Origin: Roseburia lenta
Lineage (GTDB): Bacteria; Bacillota; Clostridia; Lachnospirales; Lachnospiraceae
Reading direction: 5' to 3'
DNA: 64,000 nucleotides
Assembly (NCBI RefSeq): GCF_014287435.1
Contig: NZ_JACOPG010000002.1
Location: forward strand, 248,001 to 312,000
This document shows positions 35,706-44,562 of this stretch, in pieces. Under the pieces are notes generated by a model that did no database searches, had not been told where the DNA came from, and saw only the letters and a list, made by a program, of their open reading frames with translations. The translations under genes were made by a program, and so were the position numbers. Position 1 is the stretch's first letter, and each line of letters starts with the position of its first letter.

Positions 35706-36905
35706 CTACTTTCCAGCAACTTTTCGGATCACTTCCTCAAAATGCTTTTTATCGTAAATCACAGGCACCGGATAGAGGGGATTGGCTTCCTGATCTGCCC
35801 ACTCTGCCATCTGTGCAATATCTTCCTCGCGGATCTGCGGCAGATGCTCCGGGATACCCATGTGTTCATTCATTTGTCTAATATGTCTGATAAATTCTTT
35901 GGCACGTTCTGCCTCGCTTCCTTCGCAAGCCACCTGTGAAAGGGTTGCAAGGCGCGCTAATTTTCCATAGACCGCCGATCCGTAGTCTTCTAAGACAATC
36001 GGCAGGACCACCGCGTTCGCCAGACCATGCGGCACATGATAAAGCCCTCCGATCGTATGCGCAATGGCATGCACATTTCCGACGCAGGCTCGTGTAAAGG
36101 CTGCCCCCGCCTTAAAGGATGCGATCAGCATTTCTTCCCTGGCTTCCAGAGAATCTCCCTGTTCGTAGGCTTCCGGCAAAAATCCCATGATCGCCGTGAC
36201 CGCCTCTTCGCAATATTCGATAGTCTCTTCCGTGCGGTAAGTCCAACTCAGATAGGCTTCCACCGCATGCGTCAGCGCGTCCATACCGGTCGCTGCCGTA
36301 ATATCTGCAGGCAGGGATACGGTAAGACTTGGATCCATCACGGCATAATCCGGCACCAATACCGGATCATTGATGGCATACTTGTGGTTCTCGGCATCAT
36401 CCGTCACAACTGCTGCAATGGTCGTCTCCGAACCAGTTCCGGCTGTGGTTGGAACAGCGACAAAAAAAGGAACCTGCCGGCCGACCTTTAATTGTCCCTT
36501 CATGTCCTGCAAAGACTTATCCGGGCGGGCAACACGCGCCGCCAGTGCCTTTGCCGCATCCATGTTGGAACCACCGCCAATCGCAATGATGCTGTCACAG
36601 TCATGGTCTTGATAGATCTGGTACATTTCCTCGATCTGTGAGATCGTCGGATCAGGATGCACCTGATCATAGATGACCGATCGCTCGGAGAGATCATTGT
36701 AGAGATCTTTCAAAAATCCGGTCTTGCCAATGCGGGGTCCGGTGACGATCATAGGCGCCCAGACACCTGCTTGCTCCAAGATCTCCGGGATACTGTGAAA
36801 ACTATCCACGCCCTCCAAGCGCTCTGGCTCCTTCCATTTGACCACTTTCATTCCAATATTATAAATCCATTGATATACACGGCAATATGCCTTTTTTAAA
36901 CCCAT
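35706..36905 (-). CDS. Iron-containing alcohol dehydrogenase
   Basis: A 399-residue group III dehydrogenase that oxidises alcohols or reduces aldehydes with NAD(P)H. The nucleotide-binding stretch has GGGSNMDAAKALAARV; the family signature DALTHAVEAYLSW and the metal-site region NVHAIAHTIGGLYHVPHG, rich in the ligand histidines, are intact. The N-terminal half is alpha/beta, the C-terminal half helical. It begins 2 bp after the phosphatase gene stop, suggesting one transcript. The substrate cannot be told from sequence; butanol, lactaldehyde and similar substrates are all known in the family. Confidence 0.9.
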   Translation of the reverse strand: MGLKKAYCRVYQWIYNIGMKVVKWKEPERLEGVDSFHSIPEILEQAGVWAPMIVTGPRIGKTGFLKDLYNDLSERSVIYDQVHPDPTISQIEEMYQIYQDHDCDSIIAIGGGSNMDAAKALAARVARPDKSLQDMKGQLKVGRQVPFFVAVPTTAGTGSETTIAAVVTDDAENHKYAINDPVLVPDYAVMDPSLTVSLPADITAATGMDALTHAVEAYLSWTYRTEETIEYCEEAVTAIMGFLPEAYEQGDSLEAREEMLIASFKAGAAFTRACVGNVHAIAHTIGGLYHVPHGLANAVVLPIVLEDYGSAVYGKLARLATLSQVACEGSEAERAKEFIRHIRQMNEHMGIPEHLPQIREEDIAQMAEWADQEANPLYPVPVIYDKKHFEEVIRKVAGK

Positions 36906-36907
36906 AT

Positions 36908-37630
36908 TTAACCTCTCACAAATGCTTCTAATTCTAATGGTTTATGTAACAAGACCACATGTGGCAGGGTCTCAAGCAGAGATTCCTCGCGAAATCCCCA
37001 TGCACACAGGGCACAATCCACACCGGAGTTTTCTGCTGTCGCTGCATCCACATCCGAATCACCTACATACAGGACGTGCGGCTTGATCCATTCCAGCCAG
37101 TCTTCCTCGGATAAGGCATCCTCTACGCCCATGCGCGCCCATGACCGGTCGGCGTAGACCTGACGCAGTCTGCGCAGTGCTTCTTCCACCGGGGCTGCTG
37201 CCGGTTTTCTTGGACGGATACCGTCATCGCCCACCGCAACACGCACATGGTTCTTGAAAACATCACGCACCAGCACATCTACAGACTCCTGATTTTTGTT
37301 GGTCACGATCGCCATAGGCATATCCTGCTCCTCATAATCGTGCAAAAGTTCCATCACACCATCATAAGGTCTGGTCTTGATCTGATTATGGGTCAGATAA
37401 TAAGCCTTAAACATGGCAAAGGCTTCTTCAAAACGTGGATTTTCCTCTCCCTGTGGGGTTGCCTTGACCATGAGGATGCGGATACCATTTCCAACAAACT
37501 GCCGAATACTCTCCAACGGATGCACCGGATATCCCATCTGCATCATCACGTAATTCACGCTGTCCGCCAAGTCTTCCAATGTATTCAAAAGCGTTCCATC
37601 CAAATCAAATAAAACAATATCGTATTTCAT
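36908..37630 (-). CDS. HAD-superfamily phosphatase (phosphoglycolate phosphatase-like)
   Basis: A 240-residue haloacid dehalogenase hydrolase. Motif I is FDLDGTLLNT near the start, motif II VTNKNQES, and motif IV GDSDVDAATAENSG, with the alpha-helical cap between I and II that marks the Gph/PGMB type. The ATG at 37630 is preceded by AAGG; the longer GTG start is less likely. An extended -10 (TGGTAAGAT on the minus strand, about 37660) could serve this operon. Likely a small sugar- or glycolate-phosphatase. Confidence 0.85.
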   Translation of the reverse strand: MKYDIVLFDLDGTLLNTLEDLADSVNYVMMQMGYPVHPLESIRQFVGNGIRILMVKATPQGEENPRFEEAFAMFKAYYLTHNQIKTRPYDGVMELLHDYEEQDMPMAIVTNKNQESVDVLVRDVFKNHVRVAVGDDGIRPRKPAAAPVEEALRRLRQVYADRSWARMGVEDALSEEDWLEWIKPHVLYVGDSDVDAATAENSGVDCALCAWGFREESLLETLPHVVLLHKPLELEAFVRG

Positions 37631-37686
37631 CTTTTGTTTACCTTCTTTCTTCACGTTCCTATCTTACCACAGGCAGGCAAGAAAAA

Positions 37687-37715
37687 AAACCACCTCTGTC
37701 TTACAAAGGTGGTTT
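37687..37715 (-). terminator. Terminator of the fru-pts operon
   Basis: On the minus strand AAACCACCT pairs with AGGTGGTTT across an 11-nt loop and is followed by eight T residues in total. It lies about 100 bp after the ptsI stop. Confidence 0.85.
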
Positions 37716-37813
37716 CTATATACCGTCATCCCACAGCGCAGTCAGGGACGACGGGGCAAAAGTCAGACGAATGTCCGGATAGCATAACAAACATCCGCCA
37801 TCTGCTTATCAAA

Positions 37814-39430
37814 TTATTTGGCATCGCTATTTCGGATCTGTTCTCTGACCTTTAAGATCATAGACGGGCTGACCGAAAGTTCATCAATGCCCATTTTAAT
37901 GAATGTGTCTGTGAGAGTCACATCTGCACCAAGTTCACCGCAGATGCCGACCCAGCAGCCTTCCTTATGTCCATTATCAATAATCATCTGCAACATCCGA
38001 AGGATTGCCAGATGATGTGCATCATAGATATTATCCAGTTTCGGGTTCTGACGGTCGATCGCCAGTGTGTACTGGGTCAAGTCATTGGTTCCAACCGAAA
38101 AGAAGTCAACTTCCTTTGCCAGAAGATCCGAGATCATGACCGCCGCAGGTGTCTCGATCATAATACCGAGTTCCACCTTTCCATACGGAATGCCCTCACT
38201 CTTTAACTCCTCCTGCACGGTCGCACACATCTCTTTGGCAGCCTTGACTTCATCCACAGAGATGATCATAGGAAACATGATGGAAATATTGCCATAATAA
38301 GATGCACGGTAAATCGCGCGCAACTGCGTCTTAAAGATCTCCTTGCGATCCAGACAGATACGGATGGCACGATATCCCATCGCCGGATTTTCCTCATGTT
38401 CCAGTCCAAAATAATCTACCTGCTTATCCGCACCGATGTCAAGGGTTCGGATAATGACCTTTTTGCCAGCCATGTTCTCTGCGACTGTCCGGTACGCCTT
38501 AAACTGCTGTTCCTCGCTCGGATAATCCTCTGTTTCCAGATACAAAAACTCACTGCGGAAAAGTCCGATACCGCCGGCATCATTAGCAAGTACACTTGCC
38601 ACATCGCCAACACCACCGATATTTGCATAAAGGGCGATCTTCCTGCCGGCTTTCGTGACATTCTCTTTGCCCTTTAATTCCTGTAAAAGTCTTGCTTTTT
38701 CTACTTCTTCCTGGCGAAGTGCCTCATACTTTGTCAATTCTTCCTCCGTCGGATCCAATAAAAAGACACCGTTTCTGCCATCCACGACAGCCATATGACC
38801 TTCTGCATCCTCGGGATAATCTACTCCAATAAGCGCCGGAATATTCATGGTTCTCGCCAGGATCGCTGTATGCGAATTGGTGGATCCATGACAAGTCACA
38901 AAGGAAAGCACCTTGGACTTGTCCAGTTGCACGGTCTCACTTGGTGCCAGATCATCTGCCAAAATGATGACCGGCTGGTCTCCCAGTCCTGCCTGCTCAC
39001 TGCCGCCCTGCAAGATATGGATGACGCGATTGGAAATATCTTTGACATCTGCTGCACGCTCTCTCATATAATCATCATCCATGGCTGCAAACATTTCGGC
39101 AAAATTATCGCCTGTCGTTGCCACGGCATACTCTGCATTGATGCCCTGGGATGAGATCATATTGGTGATAGACTCCACATAATCCAGATCATCCAGCATC
39201 ATCTGATGCACTTCAAAAATGGCGGCATTTGCCTCGCCCACTTCTTTTAATGCCTTTTTGTAAAGGGCTGCCAACTGGCTCTTTGCCTGCTCCTTTGCCT
39301 GGGTAAAACGCTTGATCTCCAGATCCGTATCTGTGACCTTGCTACGTTTTACGACCTGATCCTTCTTTCCAAAGATCTTGCACTTTCCGATTGCTATTCC
39401 GCTAAAAACGCTTTTACCTTCTAATTTCAT
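37814..39430 (-). CDS. ptsI: PTS enzyme I (phosphoenolpyruvate-protein phosphotransferase)
   Basis: A 538-residue enzyme I, which takes phosphate from PEP and passes it to HPr. The phosphohistidine is in GSTNSHTAILAR (near residue 190). The PEP-binding barrel follows, with LFRSEFLYLE, MGYRAIRICLD, VGTNDLTQYTLAIDRQNP and WVGICGELGAD (active cysteine). Slightly shorter than the usual 570. I favour the ATG at 39430, 8 nt after AGAGGG; an ATG two codons earlier lies too close to that motif. It is the last gene of the fructose operon. Confidence 0.95.
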   Translation of the reverse strand: MKLEGKSVFSGIAIGKCKIFGKKDQVVKRSKVTDTDLEIKRFTQAKEQAKSQLAALYKKALKEVGEANAAIFEVHQMMLDDLDYVESITNMISSQGINAEYAVATTGDNFAEMFAAMDDDYMRERAADVKDISNRVIHILQGGSEQAGLGDQPVIILADDLAPSETVQLDKSKVLSFVTCHGSTNSHTAILARTMNIPALIGVDYPEDAEGHMAVVDGRNGVFLLDPTEEELTKYEALRQEEVEKARLLQELKGKENVTKAGRKIALYANIGGVGDVASVLANDAGGIGLFRSEFLYLETEDYPSEEQQFKAYRTVAENMAGKKVIIRTLDIGADKQVDYFGLEHEENPAMGYRAIRICLDRKEIFKTQLRAIYRASYYGNISIMFPMIISVDEVKAAKEMCATVQEELKSEGIPYGKVELGIMIETPAAVMISDLLAKEVDFFSVGTNDLTQYTLAIDRQNPKLDNIYDAHHLAILRMLQMIIDNGHKEGCWVGICGELGADVTLTDTFIKMGIDELSVSPSMILKVREQIRNSDAK

Positions 39431-39492
39431 ATTCATCGCCCTCTCTTCGTTACTGCGCTAAACTACTACGAGCGCTTACCCGCTATCCTGTC

Positions 39493-39750
39493 TTACAGAT
39501 TTTCTTCCAAAAATTTGCCAAGTGCTTCGATGGCTGCGTCCTCATCCTCGCCCTCGGTCTTTAAAACGATTTCCTGTCCACATTTTACACCAAGTCCCAT
39601 AAGACCTAAGATTCTCTTGGCATCCACTTCTTTTCCATCCTTTGCGATGATAACCTTGCTTGTAAACTTTGCTGCCTCTTTCACTAAGACACCTGCCGGT
39701 CTTGCATGGATTCCTTCCGGATCTGTGATCGTGTATGTGATTTCTTTCAT
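39493..39750 (-). CDS. ptsH: HPr phosphocarrier protein with Arg at position 46
   Basis: An 85-residue HPr carrying phosphate from enzyme I to PTS permeases. His15, the phosphorylation site, is in GIHARPAG. At position 46, where Gram-positive HPr has the serine phosphorylated by HPr kinase, the sequence is DAKRILGLMGLG, with Arg. So this HPr should serve sugar transport but not Ser46-dependent catabolite repression. GGAGG precedes the ATG at 39750. It lies between fruA and ptsI. Confidence 0.93.
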   Translation of the reverse strand: MKEITYTITDPEGIHARPAGVLVKEAAKFTSKVIIAKDGKEVDAKRILGLMGLGVKCGQEIVLKTEGEDEDAAIEALGKFLEENL

Positions 39751-39839
39751 GATATTTTCCTCCTTATGATCTTTCTTTTTATATTTTAGATGCAGCGGAA
39801 GCATACGGCTTTTCTGCTTCCGCCCATCTATATTCCTTT

Positions 39840-41900
39840 TTAAACTTCCTGTGCGTCCTTCTTGATAAAACCAAGCATGACGGTCGTAACAATGGAACCG
39901 ATGATCCATGAAAGGATGTAAAGCAAAGGCTTGCCAACGGTTGCAAATACGAAGATACCGCCGTGAGGAGCCATCAGGGTACATCCAAAGAATGCACTGA
40001 GTCCGCCTGCGACACCTGCACCAACCAGAGTACATGGGATCACATGTGCCGGGTCACTTGCTGCAAATGGAATGGCACCTTCTGTGATGAAAGAACATCC
40101 CATAACAAGGTTGGAAACCTTAGACGCACGCTCTGCCTCGGTAAACTTCTTCGGGAAGAAATGACAGGCAAGGGCAATACCGATTGGTGGAACCATACCA
40201 CCGACCATGATGGATGCCATTGCAATGTAGCATGCCTGGACTGCCGGGTCTGTTGACTGTACGCCGCTTGCCATCAGATCAGATGCTGTTGCAAGCATTC
40301 CTGTACCAAAGACATAGGCTGCCTTGTTGATCGGGCCTCCCATATCGATCGCCATCATGGCTCCCAAGAGACATCCCAGTAAGGTGATCAGTCCTGCCTT
40401 TGCCAGGGCTGTCAGCATGGTAGAGAGTCCGGTGTTGATCAATCCGATGATCGGGTTAAAGATAAAGCACATGAGGACACTCACGATAAACATACCTACG
40501 ACCGGATAGATCAGGGTCGGCTTGATGCCTTCCAAAGAATCCGGCAGTTTCTCGCACAGTTTCTTGAGTCCCAAGATAATGTATCCTGCAAGGAAACCTA
40601 CCAGAATACCGCCTAAGAAACCGGAAACGGTCGTACCGCCATGCTCTCCCTGGAAAGCAAAACGTCCAACAAAATCGCTAAAGCCGGACAGATTGCCCCA
40701 ATCATAATCGGTAAAGAGAGCATTACCATTGGATGCCAGAAGGCCTCCGGTAAAACCAACCGCAAGACCCGGACGGTCTGCGATGGAATAAGCAATGTAG
40801 CCCGCAAGTACCGGAACCATAAGTCCCATAGCAAGACCACCTACATATTTAAAGAATGCGGATACCGGTGTGCAGGAACCGAAACTTCCGCCACCGATCG
40901 CACCATAGCCCATCAAAGTATCGATCAAAAAAGCGATCGCTGTTAAGATACCGCCACCGATAACGAACGGAAGCATGTGCGATACACCATTCATCAGATG
41001 TGTATAGATCTGATGTCCTACGCTGTCTGTCTTTCCTGTCTCGACCTTGCTCTCTTTCTTAGCGGTCCTTGCATGGTATGCCTTAGCATCCCCTCTCATA
41101 GCACGATCAACCAGTTCTGCTGCCTTGCTAATGCCATCTGCCACCTTACACTCGATCAGTGCTTTGCCGTCAAAACGATCCATTGGCACCTTGGTATCTG
41201 CGGCAACGATAACTGCCTTTGCAGAAGCGATCTCTGCATCCGTAAGTACATTCTTGGCTCCTCCGGATCCTCTGGTCTCTACCTTGATCCGGCATCCTGC
41301 TGCGGCTGCTGCCTTTTCTAAGGCTTCTGCTGCCATATAAGTATGTGCGATTCCGGTAGGACATCCGGTAACCGCAACCACAAAAGTCTCCTCTCCGACC
41401 TCTGCTTTTTCTGCCTCTGCCTTGGCTTCCTCTTTTTCTTCCTTGTCCGCCTCTGCCAGATCGATCACATGCAAAAAGTCCTCCGGGCTCTTTGCCTGCA
41501 TCAGATCCTTTGTAAACTGCTCATCCATCAAAAGGACGGACAAGCGACTAAGTACCTCCAAATGCACATTGTCTTCTGTATTTGGTGCTGCGATCAAAAA
41601 GATGATATGCACCGGTTCTCCGTCAAGTGCATCGTATTCTACGCCCTGTGGCACGACCATGGCTGCCAGCCCCGGTGCCGATACTGCATCCGACTTACAA
41701 TGTGGGATTGCAATCCCCTCTCCGATACCTATCGTTCCTTCTTCTTCTCTTGCAAAAACCCCCTGCAGATAAGCGTCCGGATCCGCGATGTTGCCGCGTT
41801 TGCACATCAAGTCTACCATCTGTCTGATGGCATCTTCCTTGCCTGTTGGTGTCCCCTGCAACTGAATGCTTTCTACACCAAGCAAATCTCTCACTTTCAT
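39840..41900 (-). CDS. fruA: Fructose PTS permease, EIIABC
   Basis: A 686-residue fused permease that imports fructose as fructose-1-phosphate. Domain IIA (about 1-150) has the active histidine in IAIPHCKS; IIB (about 170-270) has the active cysteine in VTGCPTGIAHTYMAAEAL; IIC (about 310-680) is a multi-helix membrane domain with GGPINKAAYVF. A charged E/K-rich linker joins IIA and IIB. It follows fruK and precedes ptsH on one transcript. Confidence 0.95.
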   Translation of the reverse strand: MKVRDLLGVESIQLQGTPTGKEDAIRQMVDLMCKRGNIADPDAYLQGVFAREEEGTIGIGEGIAIPHCKSDAVSAPGLAAMVVPQGVEYDALDGEPVHIIFLIAAPNTEDNVHLEVLSRLSVLLMDEQFTKDLMQAKSPEDFLHVIDLAEADKEEKEEAKAEAEKAEVGEETFVVAVTGCPTGIAHTYMAAEALEKAAAAAGCRIKVETRGSGGAKNVLTDAEIASAKAVIVAADTKVPMDRFDGKALIECKVADGISKAAELVDRAMRGDAKAYHARTAKKESKVETGKTDSVGHQIYTHLMNGVSHMLPFVIGGGILTAIAFLIDTLMGYGAIGGGSFGSCTPVSAFFKYVGGLAMGLMVPVLAGYIAYSIADRPGLAVGFTGGLLASNGNALFTDYDWGNLSGFSDFVGRFAFQGEHGGTTVSGFLGGILVGFLAGYIILGLKKLCEKLPDSLEGIKPTLIYPVVGMFIVSVLMCFIFNPIIGLINTGLSTMLTALAKAGLITLLGCLLGAMMAIDMGGPINKAAYVFGTGMLATASDLMASGVQSTDPAVQACYIAMASIMVGGMVPPIGIALACHFFPKKFTEAERASKVSNLVMGCSFITEGAIPFAASDPAHVIPCTLVGAGVAGGLSAFFGCTLMAPHGGIFVFATVGKPLLYILSWIIGSIVTTVMLGFIKKDAQEV

Positions 41901-41946
41901 GTGTGATTCCTCCTTTTACCTTTCCTATAAAATAATGTTTGACACA

Positions 41947-42855
41947 TTACTTCCCGATACTATGCATCAAAGCGAGGACTTCGTCCCTGGTTGCCAGTTC
42001 CTCTGAGAATGCGGATGCGCTTCCCGCACACAGTCCCATATAAAATGCTTTGGCATAATCATGTTCTTCCATATATCCTGCGAGGAATCCTGCTACCATG
42101 GAATCCCCGGCACCAACCGAATTGACGACCTTGCCCTTCGGCGGCATACTTTCAAATCTCTGTCCATCCTCTGTCAAAAGGACTGCTCCGTCCCCTGCCA
42201 TAGAAACCAGGACATTGCGTGCCCCACGCTCCTGTAACTTTGCGGCATAGGTAAAGACTTCTTCCTTATCCTCCAATTCCACGCCAAAGACCTCACCAAG
42301 TTCGTGGTTATTTGGCTTGATCAAAAATGGGTGATAAGGCAATACATTTACCAGCAGATCTCTGGTCGCATCCACAATGATATGCAACTTCTTGGAAGAT
42401 AAGTGCTTCATGATATCCATATAGATGTCATCCGGCATGACATCCGGTATGCTTCCGGCGAGCACTAAGACATCGCCGTCCTCCAAACGATCCAACTGTT
42501 GATACAACTGTCTGATATGTTCCTCGGCGATCGCAGGTCCCTGTCCGTTGATCTCGGATTCCTCATTGGAACGGAGTTTGACGTTGATACGGGAAATCCC
42601 TTGCTCTACCCGGATGAAATCTGACCGTACGCCCCATTCATCCAAGAGTCTTACGATCTCCTGTCCGGTAAATCCTGCCATGAAGCCAAGTGCGTGACTA
42701 TCATGCCCCAGATTTTTCAGCACCATGGAAACATTGATCCCCTTGCCTCCCGGATAAATGATCTCCGTCCTGGTACGATTGACACGCCCCAGCATAAAAT
42801 CATCCACTGACACGATATAATCCAAAGAAGGATTAAAGGTCACTGTATAGATCAT
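41947..42855 (-). CDS. fruK: 1-phosphofructokinase
   Basis: A 302-residue PfkB-family kinase converting fructose-1-phosphate to fructose-1,6-bisphosphate. NPSLDYIVSVDDF at the start, YPGGKGINVSMVLKNLG, and the C-terminal signature VNSVGAGDSMVAGFLAG, which contains the catalytic Asp, are present. Its start overlaps the fruR stop by four bases (ATGA), and it acts directly on the product of the downstream fruA permease. Confidence 0.95.
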   Translation of the reverse strand: MIYTVTFNPSLDYIVSVDDFMLGRVNRTRTEIIYPGGKGINVSMVLKNLGHDSHALGFMAGFTGQEIVRLLDEWGVRSDFIRVEQGISRINVKLRSNEESEINGQGPAIAEEHIRQLYQQLDRLEDGDVLVLAGSIPDVMPDDIYMDIMKHLSSKKLHIIVDATRDLLVNVLPYHPFLIKPNNHELGEVFGVELEDKEEVFTYAAKLQERGARNVLVSMAGDGAVLLTEDGQRFESMPPKGKVVNSVGAGDSMVAGFLAGYMEEHDYAKAFYMGLCAGSASAFSEELATRDEVLALMHSIGK

Positions 42856-43601
42856 TCTCCCACCTCCTTAATATTTGAAAAATCTCTATACTTTTTGTTT
42901 ATCTGATCCGTTAAAACGGTTGCATCCGCAAAGTCCCCAAAAGTCACGGTGGATATCTCTCCGAACTTGCTGGCATCTGCTAAGATGTAGGCATCCTTGG
43001 TCTGTGCCAGTGCTCTGCGCTTGATCAAAGCCTCTTTGACCTCCGGTGTGGTAAATCCCTGTTCTACCGTCACGCCATTGGTTCCGAAAAAGCCCTTGGT
43101 AAAATTGTATTTAGCGATGGAAAGCACTGCCTCCTCACCGACGATGGCATCCGTCGTTCCCTTGAACTCACCGCCCAGAAGATAGACGGTACAGCCTAAG
43201 GCTGCCAGTTTTCTCGCATGACCGATGGCATTGGTCACATACATGGCATTGCGGTTGAGCATGGGATCGATCATCAACTCTGTCGTCGTGCCTGCATCCA
43301 GATAGACCACATCATAATCAGAGATCAAATGCGCCGCATAGCGGGCGATCACTACTTTCTGCTCTACGTTGCGCTCCTTGCGTAACTGGACGTCATCATC
43401 CTGCGTCCGGTAAGAAGCAGCGTCCTTCATCATGGCACCGCCATGCACCTTGATGAGTTGTCCTCTGGCATCCAGACTGTTGAGGTCACGGCGGATGGTC
43501 GACTCTGACGCATCCAGACGTTCCATCAATTCTGCGACCGTCACAGAACCGCTTTCTTCTAGTATGGACAATATTCTTGCAAATCTTTCTTCTGCTAACA
43601 T
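42852..43601 (-). CDS. fruR: DeoR-family repressor of the fructose operon
   Basis: A 249-residue regulator: N-terminal DeoR helix-turn-helix (RFARILSILEESGSVTVAEL, then DASESTIRRDLNSLD) and a C-terminal sugar-phosphate-sensing domain (YLDAGTTTELM, YVTNAIGHARKLA, GFFGTNGV). The ATG at 43601 is chosen because GGAAGTG lies 7 nt upstream; the earlier ATG has none. Family members in fru operons respond to fructose-1-phosphate. It is the first gene of the operon and probably represses its own promoter. Confidence 0.9.
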   Translation of the reverse strand: MLAEERFARILSILEESGSVTVAELMERLDASESTIRRDLNSLDARGQLIKVHGGAMMKDAASYRTQDDDVQLRKERNVEQKVVIARYAAHLISDYDVVYLDAGTTTELMIDPMLNRNAMYVTNAIGHARKLAALGCTVYLLGGEFKGTTDAIVGEEAVLSIAKYNFTKGFFGTNGVTVEQGFTTPEVKEALIKRRALAQTKDAYILADASKFGEISTVTFGDFADATVLTDQINKKYRDFSNIKEVGE

Positions 43602-43617
43602 AAATTCACTTCCGTTC

Positions 43618-43700
43618 AACTTCATTCAAAATCATTCATTTGATGTTCGTATTATACAATCACATTCCGTCATTTTCAATCATTTTCAGTCATAAACTTC
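43618..43700 (-). promoter_or_regulatory. fru operon promoter with repeated operator-like motifs
   Basis: On the minus strand, TTGAAA (43679-43674), exact 17 bp, TATAAT (43656-43651). Around it TGAAAATGA-like motifs recur: GACTGAAAATGATTGAAAATGA upstream (given here as two overlapping TGAAAATGA copies) and ATGAATGATTTTGAATGA downstream. Such direct repeats are typical DeoR-family operators. Confidence 0.75.
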
Positions 43701-43774
43701 AACAAATTTTCCATATCGTTTTTGTATATTATCCATAATTTCCGACATTCTATACAAAAAACAGGGCAAAAAAA

Positions 43775-43801
43775 GAGCGAAGGTCTAAAAAACCTTCACT
43801 C
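43775..43801 (-). terminator. Terminator after truA
   Basis: On the minus strand GAGTGAAGGT pairs with ACCTTCGCTC (one mismatch) around a T-rich loop and is followed by TTTTTTT. Confidence 0.8.
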
Positions 43802-43821
43802 ATCCTTCATTCTGCTCTCCT

Positions 43822-44562
43822 TTAATAGTCCACCTTCAAGAGGCAAAGCCCCTTTGCCGGTGCAGTCGGACCTGCCACCTTACGGTCGCATGCCTCCAAA
43901 ATCTCCCCGACCTCTTCCGGCCTCTTTCGCCCCAGACCGACTTCGATCAACGTTCCTGACATGATACGCACCATATTCTGTAAAAAGCCGGTGCCATGGA
44001 AGGTCAGATAAACATATCCCTTACGCCGGCGCACGGTGATCGTGTCTACGATACGGACGGTCGACTTTTTCATACGGCTGTTACCACAAAAACTCTTGTA
44101 ATCGTGTTTGCCTTCCAGAAAATGCGCCGCTTCCTGCATGGCTTCCACATCCAGTTCCTGATCCATTGGCGTATAATACTTGCGGTCAAAGACCGGTTTG
44201 ACCGGACCGTCAAAACAGGTGTACTGGTAAGTCTTTCCCACTGCCTTATACCTGGCATGGAAGCGGTCAGCCGCCTCCCGCACTTCCAATATGGCAATAT
44301 CGTCCGGCAGATAACGGTTGGCATAATCACGGATCTCTTCCGGTGACATCTGCGTATCCAGCTGCACATTAGCAATCATGGCGCGGGCATGTACACCTGC
44401 ATCTGTACGCCCCGCGCCAATCACGTCTACCATGTCCTTATCCACCATACGGGCAAGGACTGTCTCTATTTTTCCTTGGATGGTTTCGCGATCCGGCTGG
44501 TGTTCCCAGCCGAAATAACGCGAACCGTCATAACTGATCTTTAATTTGTAATTCTTTTCCAT
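43822..44562 (-). CDS. truA: tRNA pseudouridine(38-40) synthase
   Basis: A 246-residue enzyme that makes pseudouridine in the tRNA anticodon arm. YDGSRYFGWEHQPDRETIQG opens the fold; the catalytic Asp is in GAGRTDAGVHA; later FLQNMVRIMSGTL and GKTYQY-type strands fit the family. Its first base overlaps the last base of the chemoreceptor stop codon, so translation is probably coupled to an unrelated gene. The usual Firmicute neighbour, the ECF transporter genes, is absent. Confidence 0.94.
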   Translation of the reverse strand: MEKNYKLKISYDGSRYFGWEHQPDRETIQGKIETVLARMVDKDMVDVIGAGRTDAGVHARAMIANVQLDTQMSPEEIRDYANRYLPDDIAILEVREAADRFHARYKAVGKTYQYTCFDGPVKPVFDRKYYTPMDQELDVEAMQEAAHFLEGKHDYKSFCGNSRMKKSTVRIVDTITVRRRKGYVYLTFHGTGFLQNMVRIMSGTLIEVGLGRKRPEEVGEILEACDRKVAGPTAPAKGLCLLKVDY

